64,000 nucleotides of DNA from Planctomycetota bacterium (GTDB lineage Bacteria > Planctomycetota > UBA1135 > GCA-002686595): the NCBI GenBank assembly GCA_023150475.1, contig JAKLKU010000014.1, positions 96,955 through 160,954 of the forward strand, in the 5' to 3' direction. The notes beneath the pieces are model-generated. The model made no database searches and had not been told where the DNA came from. It saw nothing but the letters and a program-made list of their open reading frames with translations. Each line of letters starts with the position of its first letter. Within the stretch, counting starts at the first letter, position 1. Below are positions 62,277 to 64,000 of the stretch, piece by piece. Made by a program: the position numbers and the translations under genes.

Positions 62277-63884
62277 TCACTCGAGCGGCCACGCCGCGAA
62301 GTTCGCGCTTTCGCGCACCGGCTCGCGGTCGGCGAAACGCGCGCGCAGCGCATCGACCGCGGGCCGCGCGCTCGGCGGCGGAGACTTCGGCAACACGAGC
62401 AGGAGCTGCGCGCCCGGCGCGAAGCGCGCCGCGACGGCGAACGGCAACGTGTCGTCGGGCGCACGTATCGGCCACAGCGTGCGCCACGCGTAGTACGTGG
62501 CCGCGTAGTTGAGGCCGAGCTGTTCGGGGTACACGACGAACGTACCCGCGGGCGCGAGCGTGCGCAGTTCGAAGCCGACTTCGTCCATCGTCGGGAGCTC
62601 GGGGCGCGGCACGCCGTCTCGAGGTGCTTCGGTCGCGCTCGCGCGGAAGCGCTGACGGAAATCGCCGGCGCGTTCGAGCGCCAGGAACAGCACTCCGGCC
62701 GTCGCCAGGGCGGCGAGGGCCATGCCGAAGTTGCCGCGCACCCACGCCGTCGTCGGCCGTGCGAGCGCTCGCCCGGCGAGCGTGGCGAGCGCGGGCGCGA
62801 CGAGCATCAGGAACGTGTGTTGTGGGTCGAGCGTGTGTCGATAGAACGCGAAGAGATAGAGCGCTCCCCCGAGCAGCCACAGGACGCCGATCGGCGTGTC
62901 GTTGCGTTCGTTCGCTCGGCGGCGATCGATCCACGCGAGCACGAGCCCCCCGACCGCGAGCGCGCACACGAGCGGGGTGCACCACTCCCAGAGTCTCGTG
63001 CCTTGCAGGGCGAGCCACTCGGTCGGCGGATGTTCGCCGGAAAGCAGTGGCTCGAGCAGCGTCTTCGCGCGCTCGACGACGCTCGTGGGGGCGCGACCGA
63101 TCGAACGCAGAGCCGCGGCTGCGAGGCTCGAGTGCACGAGCAGCGGCACGAGCGTCGCGGTCGCGCACAGGACGCCGAGCTTCGCGGCGGCTCCGAGGCC
63201 CGCTCTCCTCCACGCGTGCAACGCGAGCGGCGGGACGAAGAAGAGCGGCGCCCACGTGACGGCGCCGCCGAGCGCGAAGAAACAGAGCAGCGCGGCCAGA
63301 TCCGCGGTCTTGCCCCAACGCACGCATCGCGCGTAGGCGCCGTAGGCAAGCGCGATCGTGCAGAGCACGGGATTCTCGTAGTTGGCGAGCGGTGCATAGA
63401 GCACGAGCAGTGGCAACGCCGCCGCAACGAGCAATCCGAACAGCGCGCTCGCGCCGTCACCCGCCTCGCGCAACATCCACCAGAACGCGAGCAGGAAGAA
63501 GAAGTGACAGACCAAGAACGGCGCCCGCACGGCCCATTCGGTTCCGCGCGACCCGTAACGTTCGTTCCAATCGAGCGACCCCAGCGCCCGCAAGCCGACG
63601 AGCGCCATGAGCGGCACGGTCGGCGGGTGGTTCTCGTACGTGTACCAGGTGTCCGGGCGCCCACGATCGAGGTCGACGTTGAGCACGGGATACCCGCCGA
63701 ATGCGCCGAGCCCCAGCCGGTCGTAGTTGATCGCCGCAATGGTGAAGAACGCGCCTTGCGCACCTTCGAACTCGCGATCGAACGGCCCACCGAGGTCACG
63801 AACTCGGGGCAAGAACGCCGCCGCGATCAACACGATCACCGCGACGAACTCGAGGCATCCAACCGGGCGCCGCTCGGTTTGCAT
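62277..63884 (-). CDS. Polytopic membrane protein, GT-C glycosyltransferase-like
   Basis: ATG 63884 gives 535 residues (an in-frame TTG at 63923 is an alternative). About ten membrane helices, then a soluble C-terminal region of about 140 residues. The first loop after helix 1 contains PFDREFEGAQGAFF and later DTWYTYENHPPTVPLMAL, resembling the luminal acidic loop and the NHPPxxP motif of PMT/ArnT-type transferases. It converges with the sulfatase-fold gene, three bases away. Sugar donor and acceptor are unknown; together with the proteins at 1 and 27657 it points to surface glycosylation. No ribosome-binding site is clear. Confidence 0.8.
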   Translation of the reverse strand: MQTERRPVGCLEFVAVIVLIAAAFLPRVRDLGGPFDREFEGAQGAFFTIAAINYDRLGLGAFGGYPVLNVDLDRGRPDTWYTYENHPPTVPLMALVGLRALGSLDWNERYGSRGTEWAVRAPFLVCHFFFLLAFWWMLREAGDGASALFGLLVAAALPLLVLYAPLANYENPVLCTIALAYGAYARCVRWGKTADLAALLCFFALGGAVTWAPLFFVPPLALHAWRRAGLGAAAKLGVLCATATLVPLLVHSSLAAAALRSIGRAPTSVVERAKTLLEPLLSGEHPPTEWLALQGTRLWEWCTPLVCALAVGGLVLAWIDRRRANERNDTPIGVLWLLGGALYLFAFYRHTLDPQHTFLMLVAPALATLAGRALARPTTAWVRGNFGMALAALATAGVLFLALERAGDFRQRFRASATEAPRDGVPRPELPTMDEVGFELRTLAPAGTFVVYPEQLGLNYAATYYAWRTLWPIRAPDDTLPFAVAARFAPGAQLLLVLPKSPPPSARPAVDALRARFADREPVRESANFAAWPLE

Positions 63885-63935
63885 CGGCGCAGGAGACCCG
63901 GCTCGCGCCCCCGTGTCAAACAACGCTACTGCCGC

Positions 63936-64000
63936 TCATCGCTGCGCAAGTTCGGGGTTCATGAAGGCGGGGAAGACGCGGTATCGGAGCAGTCGCTCGA
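63936..64000 (-). CDS. 3' end of a gene entering from the right edge
   Basis: A minus-strand frame is open from the right edge to a TGA at 63936-63938 and ends LLRYRVFPAFMNPELAQR. The composition looks like a real C-terminus, but only about 20 codons are visible, so the product cannot be named. Confidence 0.35.
   Translation of the reverse strand, partial: ERLLRYRVFPAFMNPELAQR

Overview
The window is G+C-rich bacterial chromosome (roughly two thirds G+C by eye) with densely packed genes, many GTG or TTG starts and many 4-bp start/stop overlaps. The nearest lineage is an inference. A cysteine-rich C-terminal module shared by three large secreted proteins, Thr-type sulfatase-fold lipoproteins, matrixin and M28 exoproteins, a PPi-type phosphofructokinase and PadR with an ADOP prefix domain together suggest a member of the Planctomycetota or a neighbouring phylum. 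No rRNA or phylogenetic marker is present to settle it, and nothing looks like a plasmid, prophage or transposon.

Left part (1-5654): the 5' end of a membrane glycosyltransferase-like gene, a PadR regulator with a palindrome upstream, a membrane protein in which the ADOP permease prefix domain is joined to a HEAT-like extracytoplasmic domain, a secreted alpha/beta hydrolase, and a CPA1 Na+/H+ antiporter.

Central metabolic block (5791-24431): pyruvate:ferredoxin oxidoreductase (nifJ) with a DHOD-like flavoprotein, divergent from 2-oxoacid:ferredoxin oxidoreductase korAB, a rubrerythrin-like protein and a complete membrane and Q-module set of complex I (nuoA, a nuoB-nuoC fusion, nuoD, H, I, J, K, L, M, N). 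There is no nuoE, nuoF or nuoG in the window. The layout suggests that the two oxidoreductases make reduced ferredoxin which complex I oxidises. Rubrerythrin-like and hemerythrin-like proteins flank the block and could protect or sense oxygen.

Middle part (24627-43514): a small DUF-type protein, the hemerythrin with a tandem operator-like repeat, an SGNH protein, an intergenic region with three different minisatellites, membrane proteins (GT-C-like and spermidine-synthase-like), a PlsC acyltransferase, a DUF2807 lipoprotein, a four-gene minus-strand operon (two SGNH hydrolases, one catalytically dead SGNH paralogue, a DsbD-N-like protein), an HD phosphohydrolase, a DUF7660-like protein, a class I aminotransferase and a large membrane-anchored orphan protein.

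Right part (43554-64000): mostly cell-surface biology. It holds a hexaheme cytochrome c, three secreted proteins with different N-termini (PPC-like jelly rolls, M28 peptidase, 13 RCC1-like repeats) that share one C-terminal module ending Cys-x-COOH, and a matrixin/IPT protease with its usual partner and a MYXO-CTERM-like tail. It also has a cupredoxin-like protein, a double-PDZ protein, tRNA-Leu(GAG), a PPi-type phosphofructokinase, a DEDD exonuclease, a sulfatase-fold lipoprotein and another GT-C-like membrane protein. Both window edges cut genes.
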